Source of the DNA: a virus | Strand: one strand, 5' to 3' | DNA length: 35,823 nt | IMG/VR virus record: IMGVR_UViG_3300044638_001637 | Location: 1-35,823 of that record | In this document: in pieces, positions 1 to 7,922 of the stretch | Numbering within the stretch: position 1 is the stretch's first letter | Layout: each line of letters starts with the position of its first letter | Notes under the pieces: generated by a model | Told to the model about the DNA's origin: nothing | What the model saw: only the letters and a program-made list of their open reading frames with translations | Database searches by the model: none | Translations under genes and position numbers: made by a program

Positions 1-43
1 AGAGCGCATTGCAGCTACACGCGCTAAGTTGTTTAACCGATAA
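1..43 (+). CDS. C-terminal end of the scaffold-like gene (partial, 5' end at 35074)
   Basis: Bases 2-43 encode ERIAATRAKLFNR and a TAA stop. This is identical to the last codons of the scaffold-like gene at 35074-35733. It is not a separate gene: once the circle is closed, this fragment and the right-end copy are the same sequence. Confidence 0.9.
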   Translation, partial: ERIAATRAKLFNR

Positions 44-133
44 TCAAAATAATTACTAACTAATAAAAATTACACAAAATGGCATTTGATTTAACAGGGA
101 TGACCAATCACGTAACCGACGAAGCGGCAGACC
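1..133. repeat. Terminal direct repeat, left copy
   Basis: These 133 bases match 35691-35823 at 132 of 133 positions; the one difference is C at 7 versus T at 35697. The repeat covers the end of the scaffold gene, the intergenic gap and the start of the capsid gene. The change is synonymous (CGC versus CGT, Arg). Such an overlap is expected when a circular or circularly permuted phage genome is assembled as a linear contig. The mismatch suggests a mixed population or a consensus error. A genuine physical terminal repeat is less likely but possible. Confidence 0.9.
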
Positions 134-1065
134 TTCGCTCGATTGCGATTTATTCACCCGTAACAGTTCCTCTTGTTACCGTTGTAGAAGGTATCAAGTA
201 TTCCGAGCGTTTAACGTATTTTGACGTTGATCCTCAATTCCAAGCAGACAGCACCTGTGCTACTGTAAACCCTTCAGGAGATTCTGGTAACTTCGACCAA
301 ATCACTTTGACAGTTGATAACTTCAAAGTTGAGTTGGATTGGTGTTTCAAAGATCTTGACGCAAAATCACTTCGTCGTTACTTACGCGCTGGTGCTAAGT
401 TAGATGAGAATTCTGCTCCACAGTTGGTATCTGCTATCATGGCGCGTACTGCTGAAAAGATCGCTGCAAACCTTGAGTCTGCTTATTGGCAGTCATCAAA
501 AACACAAGGTGCTGCAACAACTAACTTGAAGCAGTTCAACGGTTTCATTCAGACTATTGAAACTATCGGTGGTTATGTTAACTCAAACACTACTAACGAA
601 ACTTCAATCACAACTTCTAACGTAATCACTATCTTCGATAACCACTGGTTGTCAGTTCCTGCCGCAATGAAGCGCAAAGAAGATTTGATCACAGTTTGCG
701 GTGATGATACTTTTGACAAGTTGGTTATCAAAGTGAAAGATTCTAACTTCTTCCACTATTCTGCATCTGCAGCTGACATCGCTGCTCGTCGTATCACTTT
801 ACCGGGCACTAACATGGTGATCCAAGCGGTACCGGGATTGAACAGCGACAACACTGGATTGAGCGGTATGCCTGCATTATTCAAGAACCGTATCTTCACT
901 TTCTACAAGTCTAATTTGATCATCGCTACTGACCAAGAGTCTGACAGCACCGATTGGATGACTTGGTATGAGAAGAAGGATGACAAGTTGTACGCGCGTG
1001 TTCGCATGAAATTTACAACTGGCGTGTTCTTCCCTCAGCACGTAGTATCTTTCAAGACTGCATAA
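79..1065 (+). CDS. Major capsid protein
   Basis: A 328-residue soluble protein with no signal peptide or membrane segment, likely to form the icosahedral shell. The call rests on size and context: it directly follows the XkdF-like protease (34458) and a scaffold-like coiled-coil protein (35074) across the contig join, the standard order protease, scaffold, capsid. Coding sequence is regular, with strong use of preferred codons as expected for a highly made protein. A strong hairpin with a T-rich tail follows the stop codon. An HK97 fold is inferred from family knowledge and not visible directly. The ATG at 79 follows an A-rich leader typical of Bacteroidota. The start of the gene recurs at 35769. 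Confidence 0.85.
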   Translation: MAFDLTGMTNHVTDEAADLRSIAIYSPVTVPLVTVVEGIKYSERLTYFDVDPQFQADSTCATVNPSGDSGNFDQITLTVDNFKVELDWCFKDLDAKSLRRYLRAGAKLDENSAPQLVSAIMARTAEKIAANLESAYWQSSKTQGAATTNLKQFNGFIQTIETIGGYVNSNTTNETSITTSNVITIFDNHWLSVPAAMKRKEDLITVCGDDTFDKLVIKVKDSNFFHYSASAADIAARRITLPGTNMVIQAVPGLNSDNTGLSGMPALFKNRIFTFYKSNLIIATDQESDSTDWMTWYEKKDDKLYARVRMKFTTGVFFPQHVVSFKTA

Positions 1066-1079
1066 TTTATAACCTGAAT

Positions 1080-1111
1080 GGTAGTAGCCCCGTAAGGCTA
1101 CTGCCTTTCTT
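1080..1111 (+). terminator. Hairpin terminator or attenuator after the capsid gene
   Basis: A 10-bp stem (1080-1089 with 1096-1105, one U-G wobble) closes a six-base loop and is followed by TTTCTT. It lies 15 bases after the capsid stop and before the next gene. It may partly terminate transcription so that capsid transcripts exceed downstream ones, or it may protect the 3' end of the capsid mRNA. Confidence 0.7.
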
Positions 1112-1124
1112 AATAATATAACAA

Positions 1125-1637
1125 ATGGCTTGTAACATTAATCAATCTTTTGCCTTAGACTGCCGCGATAACGTAGGTGGTATTAAGGAAGTAAAGATCA
1201 AAACATATTCGAGTGCCTTAATTGGCATTGCGGTTACATCAGGTCAAGCCACATTAAGCGGTCAAGGCTTGACGGGTTGGTATAAGTTGGAATGCGAAGA
1301 GGCTACGGCTACAGCATCTGACAATGGTACTACATCACGTGAGAATGGCACTACCATGTATGCTCCAACAGTTAACTACGTGTACAACGGAAAAACAGCT
1401 GCATTCTTGAATGAATTGCAGAAATATCACGGTGGTACATTTGAGGTTGCTGTTAAGTATAACAACGGTGCTATCCGCTTATTTGGTTATGAGAACGGTT
1501 TGTTCTGTTCTGCATCTGTTGATGAGTCAGGAACAACTTACGGTGATCGTAACGGCTACACTGTTACCTTTACAGGAATGGAAAAGGTGAAAGCACCGCA
1601 CATCACTAATAACTGGGACGTTTTAGTTTCCGCATAA
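1125..1637 (+). CDS. Putative virion protein, function unknown
   Basis: A 170-residue protein between the capsid hairpin and a strong terminator. It begins MACNINQSFALDCRDNVGG and ends with a segment containing DRNGYTVTFTGMEK. Alternating polar and hydrophobic residues and many Thr and Gly suggest a beta-rich fold. I recognise it only as the kind of conserved small protein found beside capsid genes in Bacteroidota phages. Head decoration, tail tube and connector roles all fit the position. It has a short A-rich leader (ATATAACAA) and no Shine-Dalgarno sequence. Confidence 0.6.
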   Translation: MACNINQSFALDCRDNVGGIKEVKIKTYSSALIGIAVTSGQATLSGQGLTGWYKLECEEATATASDNGTTSRENGTTMYAPTVNYVYNGKTAAFLNELQKYHGGTFEVAVKYNNGAIRLFGYENGLFCSASVDESGTTYGDRNGYTVTFTGMEKVKAPHITNNWDVLVSA

Positions 1638-1677
1638 ATTCTGCTCGGGGTTTTGGTTTTCCCCTTGTTTTGGTTTG

Positions 1678-1706
1678 CCCCGTGAAAGCTATTCACGGGG
1701 TTTTTT
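1678..1706 (+). terminator. Strong rho-independent terminator
   Basis: A perfect 9-bp stem, CCCCGTGAA (1678-1686) and TTCACGGGG (1692-1700), closes a five-base loop and is followed by six T residues. It ends the capsid transcription unit. A smaller GGGG/CCCC pairing just upstream (1647-1664) could form an additional hairpin. The next gene has its own promoter-like element immediately downstream. Confidence 0.9.
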
Positions 1707-1714
1707 ATTATTAT

Positions 1715-1741
1715 TAAACGAAACGTGATTACGTAATTTTA
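1715..1741 (+). promoter_or_regulatory. Candidate late promoter, copy 1 (TAAAC-N13-GTAATTTTA)
   Basis: TAAAC lies at 1715-1719 and GTAATTTTA at 1733-1741, followed by exactly five bases and the ATG at 1747. The same two blocks with the same spacing to the start codon occur before 27710, 34458 and 35074. TAATTTTA resembles the Bacteroidota -7 box TAnnTTTG, and TAAAC falls 32 bases before the ATG, where a -33 box would be if transcription began at or beside the start codon. It sits just after the terminator at 1678-1706, as a new promoter would. Confidence 0.6.
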
Positions 1742-1746
1742 TTATT

Positions 1747-2106
1747 ATGATTCAGGTTACCAAAGGCATCAGTCAAACATTGGTATTTACATTAAAGGAA
1801 AAGACTACGTTAACAAGTCCTTACTACTTGTTTTACTGCGTTGGTCAGGGCAAGAACAACATAGTAACGTGGATAGCACAACCTACGTCAAGTGATGATC
1901 GTAAGGATCAATTTACTTTTATTGAAGGCACAACGGCATCGTTAAGTGAGCAGATATACAACTACTTTGTGTACGAACAAACAAGTGCGGTTAATACAAA
2001 TCCAAGCCTTGCGACATCATTAGTAGAGCGCGGACAGATGAAAGTTAACGATGTTAACGAACAGGAATATCAGTTGCCTAATAGCACAACACAATATCAC
2101 TTCTAA
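1747..2106 (+). CDS. Small protein upstream of portal, likely virion-associated
   Basis: A 119-residue soluble protein beginning MIQVTKGISQTLVFTLKEK. Its pattern suggests a small beta-sandwich. No enzyme motif is visible. The stop codon overlaps the portal start by one base (TAATG at 2104-2108), so the two are probably translationally coupled. It is the first gene after a terminator and has a candidate late promoter. Similar small proteins occur in structural modules of Flavobacterium-type phages, but I cannot assign a function. Confidence 0.6.
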   Translation: MIQVTKGISQTLVFTLKEKTTLTSPYYLFYCVGQGKNNIVTWIAQPTSSDDRKDQFTFIEGTTASLSEQIYNYFVYEQTSAVNTNPSLATSLVERGQMKVNDVNEQEYQLPNSTTQYHF

Positions 2107-4001
2107 TGGAGGAAAATAAAAACATACTTCCCGTAATTAAATGGAATGCTTTTAATAATAGAAAGCGTCCTGAATTTGTGGAAATTAAAAATACGGATAT
2201 AATCAAGAGCGGTGAGAAAAACGATTTCCCGTATTATCTGACCGATCTATATCGTCGTAGTGCATTACATTCGGCTATCATCAACGCGAAGGTGAATTAC
2301 ATCGCTGGTCGTGGATGGACTTTTGAGCGTAGTGCATACATGAGTGTGGCACAACGTTCTTTGGCTGAGAATCTAATAAAGCAGCCATTTGCGGACATGG
2401 ATTTAACCGAGTCGACGTTACGATGGACGCGCGACTTTGAGATTCACAATATGTTTGCGGTGTTGGTTAAGTGGAGCAAGAATAAGCGCACGGCTACCTT
2501 AGAGCATATCGACGTTGCTAACTTGCGCACGAATGAAGATACTACCGAGTTTTATTACACACGCAAGTGGTACGTGATGAAGAACGGTAAGCGTATCGAA
2601 AACAAAAACTTTGCAGAGGAGAAAGATTACAAGGTTTATCCTGCCTACGATCCTAACGACCGTAATGGTGATCAGATATTTTTCTATTCCGTTTTTCATC
2701 CTGATCAGTACGTGTATTCATTACCTGTTTATTATGGTGGTGTAACATGGATTGAGAATCACATTGCCTATTCAGATTTTCAATACCAAAACATCACAGC
2801 ATCATTCTCACCGATGATGCAGGTTAAGATTTACGGCAATATCCCTGACGAACAAAAGCAGGACGAAATAACGGACGGCATTACAAAGAACTTTACAAGT
2901 CCAGAAGGTAAGCGAATGATCGTAGGCTTTTACCAAAGCCGTGATAGTTCAACGGACGTGGAGGCTATTAATGTACCGGATCAATCAACGCTTTACAAAG
3001 AGGTTGCAGAACAGTCGGAGTTGAATATATGTTCGGCACACGAATTCCCGAAACTGTTATTAGGCATTACCACCGCAGGTGCGTTGGGGCAGCGTAATGA
3101 ATTGGTTGTAATGGAAGAATCTTTTTACAATCGTTACGTGGTTAGCCGTCAGCGTTGCATTGAGTACGTGTTTAATACAATCGCACATGATTTGGGATTA
3201 CCTATTAATCTTAAGTTACAGCGCGTTAAATCAGTTGATTGGATGCCGAGCGATACAGCTATTGAGAATGCTTTAGGTGTTGATGGATTGCGCAAGTACG
3301 TGTTATCACGTCTTGGAATGGAGGATTCGCAGTACATGAAGTATAGAAACGTGAAGCCCGATGCAAATTTGCAGCTATTTACAAAGTACGGTGTTGATGC
3401 AGCCAAGTATGATGTTGTAAAGTTCCGCGATTTGGAAACCGAGAATGCGGACGAAGTAGAAGTAAGCGAATCGGAGTTTATGACATTTGCAAAGGCTGAG
3501 GTAAAGTCATTAGACCGCGTGGTATTGGATTTATTGAATAAAGACGCGTTTATGCCATCAGAGGAAATTGCAAAGGTGGCAAAGGTTTCTATTGGTGAAG
3601 TAAAAGACACAATCGACCGTTTGCGCGAAGCAGGGCGCATCAAATATAGTCCTGAAAAGATCGCAGGTGATAAGGTTGGCGCGTATGAATTGACCGAAAA
3701 AGGTTTGCAAACGCTCGAAGAGAATCCTGCACGAACAGAGCCGTTAAAGGTGATGTACCGGTATGAATTAGGAGCAAACGCACCTAAGTTAGTGGCAGGT
3801 GGTAAATCACGTCCGTTTTGTGTTGAGTTGATGGATATGAATAGACTATACAGCCGTGAGGATATAAACGCAATGAGCGTAGAGGAAGGGCGCAATGTGT
3901 GGAGTTTACGCGGTGGTTGGTACACGAATCCAAATACAGGTGTAGCACGTCCACAATGCAGACACACTTGGCAGCAAGTAATCGTTAAAGAAAGACAGTA
4001 A
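2106..4001 (+). CDS. Portal protein with C-terminal winged-helix extension
   Basis: A 631-residue protein whose N-terminal 450 or so residues look like a phage portal: an early segment with YYLTDLYRRSALHSAIINAK, a mixed alpha/beta body, and a region around residues 310-340 (LLLGITTAGALG). The portal forms the ring through which DNA enters the head. Residues about 469-540 look like a separate winged-helix domain (PSEEIAKVAKVSIGEVKDTI followed by a wing). The last 90 residues include RPQCRHTW, like the Cys/His-containing ends of MuF-type minor head proteins. Standard portals of this kind are about 450-500 residues, so this one carries additional domains. It follows the 119-residue gene by overlap and precedes a connector gene. 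Confidence 0.8.
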   Translation: MEENKNILPVIKWNAFNNRKRPEFVEIKNTDIIKSGEKNDFPYYLTDLYRRSALHSAIINAKVNYIAGRGWTFERSAYMSVAQRSLAENLIKQPFADMDLTESTLRWTRDFEIHNMFAVLVKWSKNKRTATLEHIDVANLRTNEDTTEFYYTRKWYVMKNGKRIENKNFAEEKDYKVYPAYDPNDRNGDQIFFYSVFHPDQYVYSLPVYYGGVTWIENHIAYSDFQYQNITASFSPMMQVKIYGNIPDEQKQDEITDGITKNFTSPEGKRMIVGFYQSRDSSTDVEAINVPDQSTLYKEVAEQSELNICSAHEFPKLLLGITTAGALGQRNELVVMEESFYNRYVVSRQRCIEYVFNTIAHDLGLPINLKLQRVKSVDWMPSDTAIENALGVDGLRKYVLSRLGMEDSQYMKYRNVKPDANLQLFTKYGVDAAKYDVVKFRDLETENADEVEVSESEFMTFAKAEVKSLDRVVLDLLNKDAFMPSEEIAKVAKVSIGEVKDTIDRLREAGRIKYSPEKIAGDKVGAYELTEKGLQTLEENPARTEPLKVMYRYELGANAPKLVAGGKSRPFCVELMDMNRLYSREDINAMSVEEGRNVWSLRGGWYTNPNTGVARPQCRHTWQQVIVKERQ

Positions 4002-4002
4002 G

Positions 4003-4578
4003 ATGAGTACTATAAATAAACCGTTAATGCTAAAGCCTAATGACGAAGGCTTGTTGGCGTACGTAGAATCAACATACGATCAGAATCAGTTATGCGAAAT
4101 CATTTGGGACACGCAACGTCAACACATCAGACCTATCTTAGGTAGTGCGTTGTACGATGAGATTTTATCGCAGATTCAGAACAACAACTTGACGCAACTG
4201 AACACGACATTGCTGAATCTATACATCAACCCGGTGATGAAGTTTTACGTGTTAGCTAATGGGTTATACGTGTTCAATTACAAGATCCGTCAAAAAGGAA
4301 TGGTTACCATGAATAGCGACAATTCCAATCCTGCTAGTATATCGGAGTTGGATCGGATGTACAAATACTTTGACGATAAGGGACAAACGGATGCAGATAT
4401 GCTTATGCGTTACCTTGTCGAGAATGACGATAACTACCCACTATACAAAGATGCTGGAGATGGATTTGATACTATCCATCCGACAGGTCAACAGTACAAT
4501 GTAGGCTTTTACATGGGTAGCTATCGCAACGGTTATAACCCATGTGGTACAGGAGATGAAAACACAATTGACTTCTAA
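4003..4578 (+). CDS. Head-tail connector-like protein
   Basis: A 191-residue mostly helical protein starting one base after the portal stop. A region with QRQHIRPILGSALYDEILSQ resembles small connector proteins of Bacteroidota phages (the DUF6712 type, from memory). Such proteins attach below the portal and join head to tail. There is no signal peptide or catalytic motif. Position between portal and a tail-completion-like gene supports the role. The assignment is by resemblance and context. Confidence 0.6.
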   Translation: MSTINKPLMLKPNDEGLLAYVESTYDQNQLCEIIWDTQRQHIRPILGSALYDEILSQIQNNNLTQLNTTLLNLYINPVMKFYVLANGLYVFNYKIRQKGMVTMNSDNSNPASISELDRMYKYFDDKGQTDADMLMRYLVENDDNYPLYKDAGDGFDTIHPTGQQYNVGFYMGSYRNGYNPCGTGDENTIDF

Positions 4579-4705
4579 AAATGCTAAGAAGATATTAAAG
4601 TTCTTAGCCGACAAACAGGATGACAAGTTACAGTCAAATAACAACGCTGAATCAACTGATCGCAAACGTTCAGGAGATAGCAACGCAGCACCGACAAATA
4701 AATGA
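4556..4705 (+). CDS. Possible 49-residue small protein
   Basis: An ATG at 4556 preceded directly by AGGAG opens a 49-residue frame rich in Lys, Asp, Asn and Ser, beginning MKTQLTSKNAKKILKFLADK. It overlaps the connector end by 23 bases and the next gene by 86 bases. It could be a real coupling gene, because the first half is lysine-rich and helix-like, or an overlapping frame with no product. A Shine-Dalgarno match carries little weight in this host group. Confidence 0.25.
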   Translation: MKTQLTSKNAKKILKFLADKQDDKLQSNNNAESTDRKRSGDSNAAPTNK

Positions 4706-5297
4706 CTTCAAGTACGGTAATACTTGGGAGCATTATTCGTCAGGGACTACAAACACGCCAGAGTTATGGTGTAATGTAGAAAGCGCAACGCGTAATATTA
4801 ACAGCACCATTTACACTATCCGATTCTGGGTAGTGGATAATGTTATACGCGGTGAACTTGACGAGTTAGAGCGTCATAGCGACCTTGTATTGATTGCTGA
4901 AGATATTATTGCACAACTGCGTAATCCTGCTTATAAATGGCTTGTGAGCCGTACGCAGTCGATCAATATCGACTTGCTTGTTGAGTATTCGCCGAAGAAT
5001 TTTGCAGGCGCGTCGTTTAGTATAGACGTAGAAATAAGTAAAGCCGATGAGCGTTGCAACATCCCGTTCATTGCGCCTCCTATTAGTGGTGGTGGTGGTA
5101 GTGGTGGCGGTGGCGGTGGCGATTGCGATGACGCGAACGTGAGAAACAGCGACGCAAGTTATACGCAAACGGTAGCCAGTGGAGCAACATTAACATTACC
5201 GGATACAACGGTTAACGTGTATGTGAATAACGTGCTACAAAACACGGTTAGCATCGTGACATTAAAGAATGAAACAATAAACATAGTATGGCAGTAA
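4620..5297 (+). CDS. Tail completion-like protein with Gly linker and C-terminal beta domain
   Basis: A 225-residue protein in three parts. Residues 1-150 resemble the small head-tail or tail completion proteins of Bacteroidota phages (ATQHRQINDFKYG, then a beta/alpha domain with NIDLLVEYSPKNFAG). A linker of repeated Gly codons (about 157-168) follows, then about 55 residues of beta-rich sequence (VASGATLTLPDTTVNVYVNN). The C-terminal part resembles small beta-domains attached to phage structural proteins, perhaps exposed on the virion. It overlaps the next gene by 10 bases. Confidence 0.55.
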   Translation: MTSYSQITTLNQLIANVQEIATQHRQINDFKYGNTWEHYSSGTTNTPELWCNVESATRNINSTIYTIRFWVVDNVIRGELDELERHSDLVLIAEDIIAQLRNPAYKWLVSRTQSINIDLLVEYSPKNFAGASFSIDVEISKADERCNIPFIAPPISGGGGSGGGGGGDCDDANVRNSDASYTQTVASGATLTLPDTTVNVYVNNVLQNTVSIVTLKNETINIVWQ

Positions 5298-6352
5298 CGG
5301 TAAACATAGATAGTCAGATAGTCGTTAAAACGGCGGCGCAATGGGCAGCGGATAGTACCGTGTATTCATCGCAGCGTATATTGGTTACGTCTGATGTAAC
5401 TTACACGAATTCTGATCAGCGTAAATTTAAGATCGCTGACGGTGTGCAGACGTGGTCTAACTTGGATTATATGCCTATCGCGCAAACATTAGCGGAGGTG
5501 TTGGCAAATGATAACGACACGAACAACTTAAATATCGTAAGTCCTAACGGTAAGTCGATCGCTACTATTCAAAATTCGTTTATTCGTTTATTGCACGACG
5601 ATGGCAATGACTCGGAGTTGTATCTTCATTCAGCTGATGCTACATTAAAAACAGCTACGGGTGGGTTTTACGTTAATGAAACAGCGTTAACCGATACGAA
5701 ATTTGTGCAGATCAAAAGTGCGTCAACTACAATACAGCACGACACCACGGTAAGCATTAATACTCCTAATGTAAACCTACCACAAGAGACGGCATCGCGT
5801 GTTGCGATTTTTGATGCGAGTAAAAACGTTAAGGCGGCGGATACGACCACCTACCCTAACCTTACCGAATTAAGCTACGTTAAGGGTGTTACATCTCCAA
5901 TACAGCCGCAGATAAACACAAAGGTTACCCTTGACGATGTTTATTTTACCTTGCCATTTTATTCAGGCGTATTAAGTCCTGCGGATGCTACAACCTACTA
6001 TTTTTCACCTGCTTCTATTTCACCAAGCACCACAGCGACAAACCAAGACTTTTCTTTGGGATATAACTTTACCGTAATCGGTGCGGTGATATTATGCAGC
6101 GCGAATACGACTTCAGGAACTACTGAAAATAGTACTTTGTATATTCGCAACACAACAACGTCGACAAGTTCAACTATGGGGACGTTTCAAACAAACGGAT
6201 CGACAACCGTAGTTATATCAACTACTTTGACAGGGTTAAGTATTAATGTCGACGCGGCTGACTCATTTTGCTTGGAATGGTTAACACCTACATGGGTAAC
6301 AAATCCTGTATCTTTTACGACTCGTGTAATTTTAATGTGCAAAAGACGATAA
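5288..6352 (+). CDS. Tail fibre or receptor-binding protein
   Basis: A 354-residue protein. The first 60 residues (SSQRILVTSDVTYT, then FKIADGVQTWSNLDYMP) match the style of the short N-terminal attachment domain of fibres such as the Bordetella phage Mtd-type proteins. The middle contains LSYVKGVTSPIQPQIN, a common linker in trimeric fibres. The C-terminal 140 residues are Thr/Ser-rich and beta-like and probably carry the receptor-binding head. It is followed by three small beta-rich genes and an SGNH hydrolase, which makes 5288-7916 the adsorption region. Confidence 0.7.
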   Translation: MAVTVNIDSQIVVKTAAQWAADSTVYSSQRILVTSDVTYTNSDQRKFKIADGVQTWSNLDYMPIAQTLAEVLANDNDTNNLNIVSPNGKSIATIQNSFIRLLHDDGNDSELYLHSADATLKTATGGFYVNETALTDTKFVQIKSASTTIQHDTTVSINTPNVNLPQETASRVAIFDASKNVKAADTTTYPNLTELSYVKGVTSPIQPQINTKVTLDDVYFTLPFYSGVLSPADATTYYFSPASISPSTTATNQDFSLGYNFTVIGAVILCSANTTSGTTENSTLYIRNTTTSTSSTMGTFQTNGSTTVVISTTLTGLSINVDAADSFCLEWLTPTWVTNPVSFTTRVILMCKRR

Positions 6353-6353
6353 T

Positions 6354-6566
6354 ATGACAACATACGAATATTACCCTGCATTAAAGCCTGACGGATCACC
6401 AAAGAACGGCATAAACCGAATTACTTTTGTTGATGGTGTAGAGTACACGCGTGAATACTTTGAAGTTGATCCGCGTACACAACCATCACCAGCATTAGCA
6501 GCCGTGTTACAGGCTACACCTGAAGAAATTGAACAGATTAGACAAATACTTGGAATTAACAATTAA
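6354..6566 (+). CDS. Small fibre-associated protein, unknown
   Basis: A 70-residue protein starting two bases after the fibre stop. It has a compact aromatic N-terminal half (TTYEYYPALKPDGSPKNG) and ends in a short helix, EEIEQIRQILGINN. No known enzyme motif is visible. Position suggests a fibre accessory or assembly protein. The coding pattern agrees with its neighbours. Confidence 0.5.
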   Translation: MTTYEYYPALKPDGSPKNGINRITFVDGVEYTREYFEVDPRTQPSPALAAVLQATPEEIEQIRQILGINN

Positions 6567-6583
6567 AAAATAAAATTATTATT

Positions 6584-6931
6584 ATGAAAGACTTTAGAGA
6601 TACAAATGTAACTGACTCAATAGTTGGCGTTGCAGAGTGCGGTGTTGGCGGATTAGCCATTCGCGGATTTAACATTATTAACCCAAACAACACGGATGTA
6701 TATGTTAAGTTCTTCGACAATTTTGACGGCGATGTAACATTAGGAACTACAACACCAAACCTGACATTATTAGTACCTGCTAACGGAAGTATTGTTGAGG
6801 CGTTTGATGAAAAGAAAACGGTTTACTTTTTCTCAATAAACATTGTAATTTGCGCGGTAACAGGATTAGCTGATAGCAGCACTACTGCACCTGCATCTGG
6901 TGTTTATGTTCAACTTTATTATAACGTATAA
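6584..6931 (+). CDS. Small beta-rich virion-associated protein
   Basis: A 115-residue protein preceded by an AT-rich leader (TAAAATTATTATT then ATG). The sequence alternates polar and hydrophobic residues, for example GFNIINPNNTDVYVKFFDNF and SGVYVQLYYNV at the end, as in a small jelly-roll or decoration domain. I have seen this ending style in Bacteroidota phage structural proteins, but function is unknown. It lies inside the fibre region, so a surface-exposed virion role is likely. Confidence 0.5.
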   Translation: MKDFRDTNVTDSIVGVAECGVGGLAIRGFNIINPNNTDVYVKFFDNFDGDVTLGTTTPNLTLLVPANGSIVEAFDEKKTVYFFSINIVICAVTGLADSSTTAPASGVYVQLYYNV

Positions 6932-6933
6932 TT

Positions 6934-7308
6934 ATGGGATATTCAGTTCAATCAGTCGGAAAATATCAAACATGGACTCCTACGTTTACAGGCTTTTCGG
7001 CTGATCCTACAAACGTGGTAGCGCAATACTCCGTTAATGGAAATATGTGCCATGTCAGTTTAACAATGACATCAGGAACAAGCAATGCAACAACCTTTAC
7101 GATTACGTTGCCATTCAACGCGTCAATAACAACCAACACGTTAACACAACTTGTTACGGACAACGGGACTAACCAAACTGCCGCAGGTGCGTGTGTTGTT
7201 AATGCGAGTAGCAATGTTTTGACCATCTATAAAACTATGGCACTTGGTGCGTTTACAGCATCAGGCAGCAAAGGATGTCGATTGAACTTTGTATATAAAA
7301 TAGCATGA
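6934..7308 (+). CDS. Stand-alone fibre head-like domain protein
   Basis: A 124-residue protein resembling C-terminal domains of phage tail fibres: it has WTPTFTGFSADPTNVVAQY near the start and NATTFTITLPFNA in the middle, a recognisable pattern of fibre-tip beta-sandwiches that bind sugars. Here it is a separate gene two bases after its neighbour. It may assemble on the main fibre (5288) as an exchangeable receptor-binding module. The stop overlaps the hydrolase start (ATGA). Confidence 0.55.
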   Translation: MGYSVQSVGKYQTWTPTFTGFSADPTNVVAQYSVNGNMCHVSLTMTSGTSNATTFTITLPFNASITTNTLTQLVTDNGTNQTAAGACVVNASSNVLTIYKTMALGAFTASGSKGCRLNFVYKIA

Positions 7309-7916
7309 TAAGTTTACAAAATAAGTCAAGTTATCGTCGTCTGATTTTGCACGGCAATTCGTTGTTTGCAAACTTAGAAGGCAATGTAAACTACGGCAAA
7401 CGTGTTATGCAGCGTCTGAATACGCAAATTGTAAACAACAATAAGCGAATAGCGTTATTTGATTATTCAATACCGGGCAGACGTACACCTGATATGCCTA
7501 CTGACTATGCAACATGGGGTAGCATGGTAAGACCTAACGACATAATTGTAGTATGGGAACTGACCAATGATCTGAACGCTAACGTAGCAACGGCACAGGA
7601 AGCATACGACAACATGAATGACTATGCTTTGACGCTTCGTAATGCAGGTGCTTATGTTGTAGGGTTGACGTGCATAGCGCGTGATAGTAGTGGATTGTCG
7701 GCTAACTTTGAGACGAGACGAACAGATTGCAATGCATTGTTATTAGCATCCAGCAACTTTCATGAGATTGTTGATGTGGCTGCGTTGCCTGAATTTGATG
7801 CCGTTGCGGATTGTTCTAACGCTACTTATTACAATGCAGATAAAGTCCATTTAACGCAAACAGGCTATGAATTAATAGCTGACAACATTTATGACCAATT
7901 AGCGTCAAAGATTTAA
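7305..7916 (+). CDS. SGNH/GDSL-type hydrolase (likely tail-borne esterase or deacetylase)
   Basis: A 203-residue protein with the SGNH blocks: nucleophile Ser19 in LHGNSLF, Gly58 in YSIPGRR, Asn88 in WELTND, and Asp179/His182 in DKVHLTQTGYELIAD. The family cleaves esters, often O-acetyl groups on polysaccharides. Overlap with a fibre-head gene and position before the holin place it in the adsorption module, so it probably trims or deacetylates host capsule or lipopolysaccharide during attachment. No signal peptide is seen, consistent with virion assembly and not secretion. The substrate is inferred. Confidence 0.75.
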   Translation: MISLQNKSSYRRLILHGNSLFANLEGNVNYGKRVMQRLNTQIVNNNKRIALFDYSIPGRRTPDMPTDYATWGSMVRPNDIIVVWELTNDLNANVATAQEAYDNMNDYALTLRNAGAYVVGLTCIARDSSGLSANFETRRTDCNALLLASSNFHEIVDVAALPEFDAVADCSNATYYNADKVHLTQTGYELIADNIYDQLASKI

Positions 7917-7922
7917 CACCGC

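Noticed and set aside
3149-3967. A 272-residue open frame on the minus strand inside the portal gene
   Set aside because: It is antisense to a well-supported portal gene, has low-complexity Ser/Thr/Phe-rich composition typical of reverse-strand reading, and no promoter or recognisable motif.
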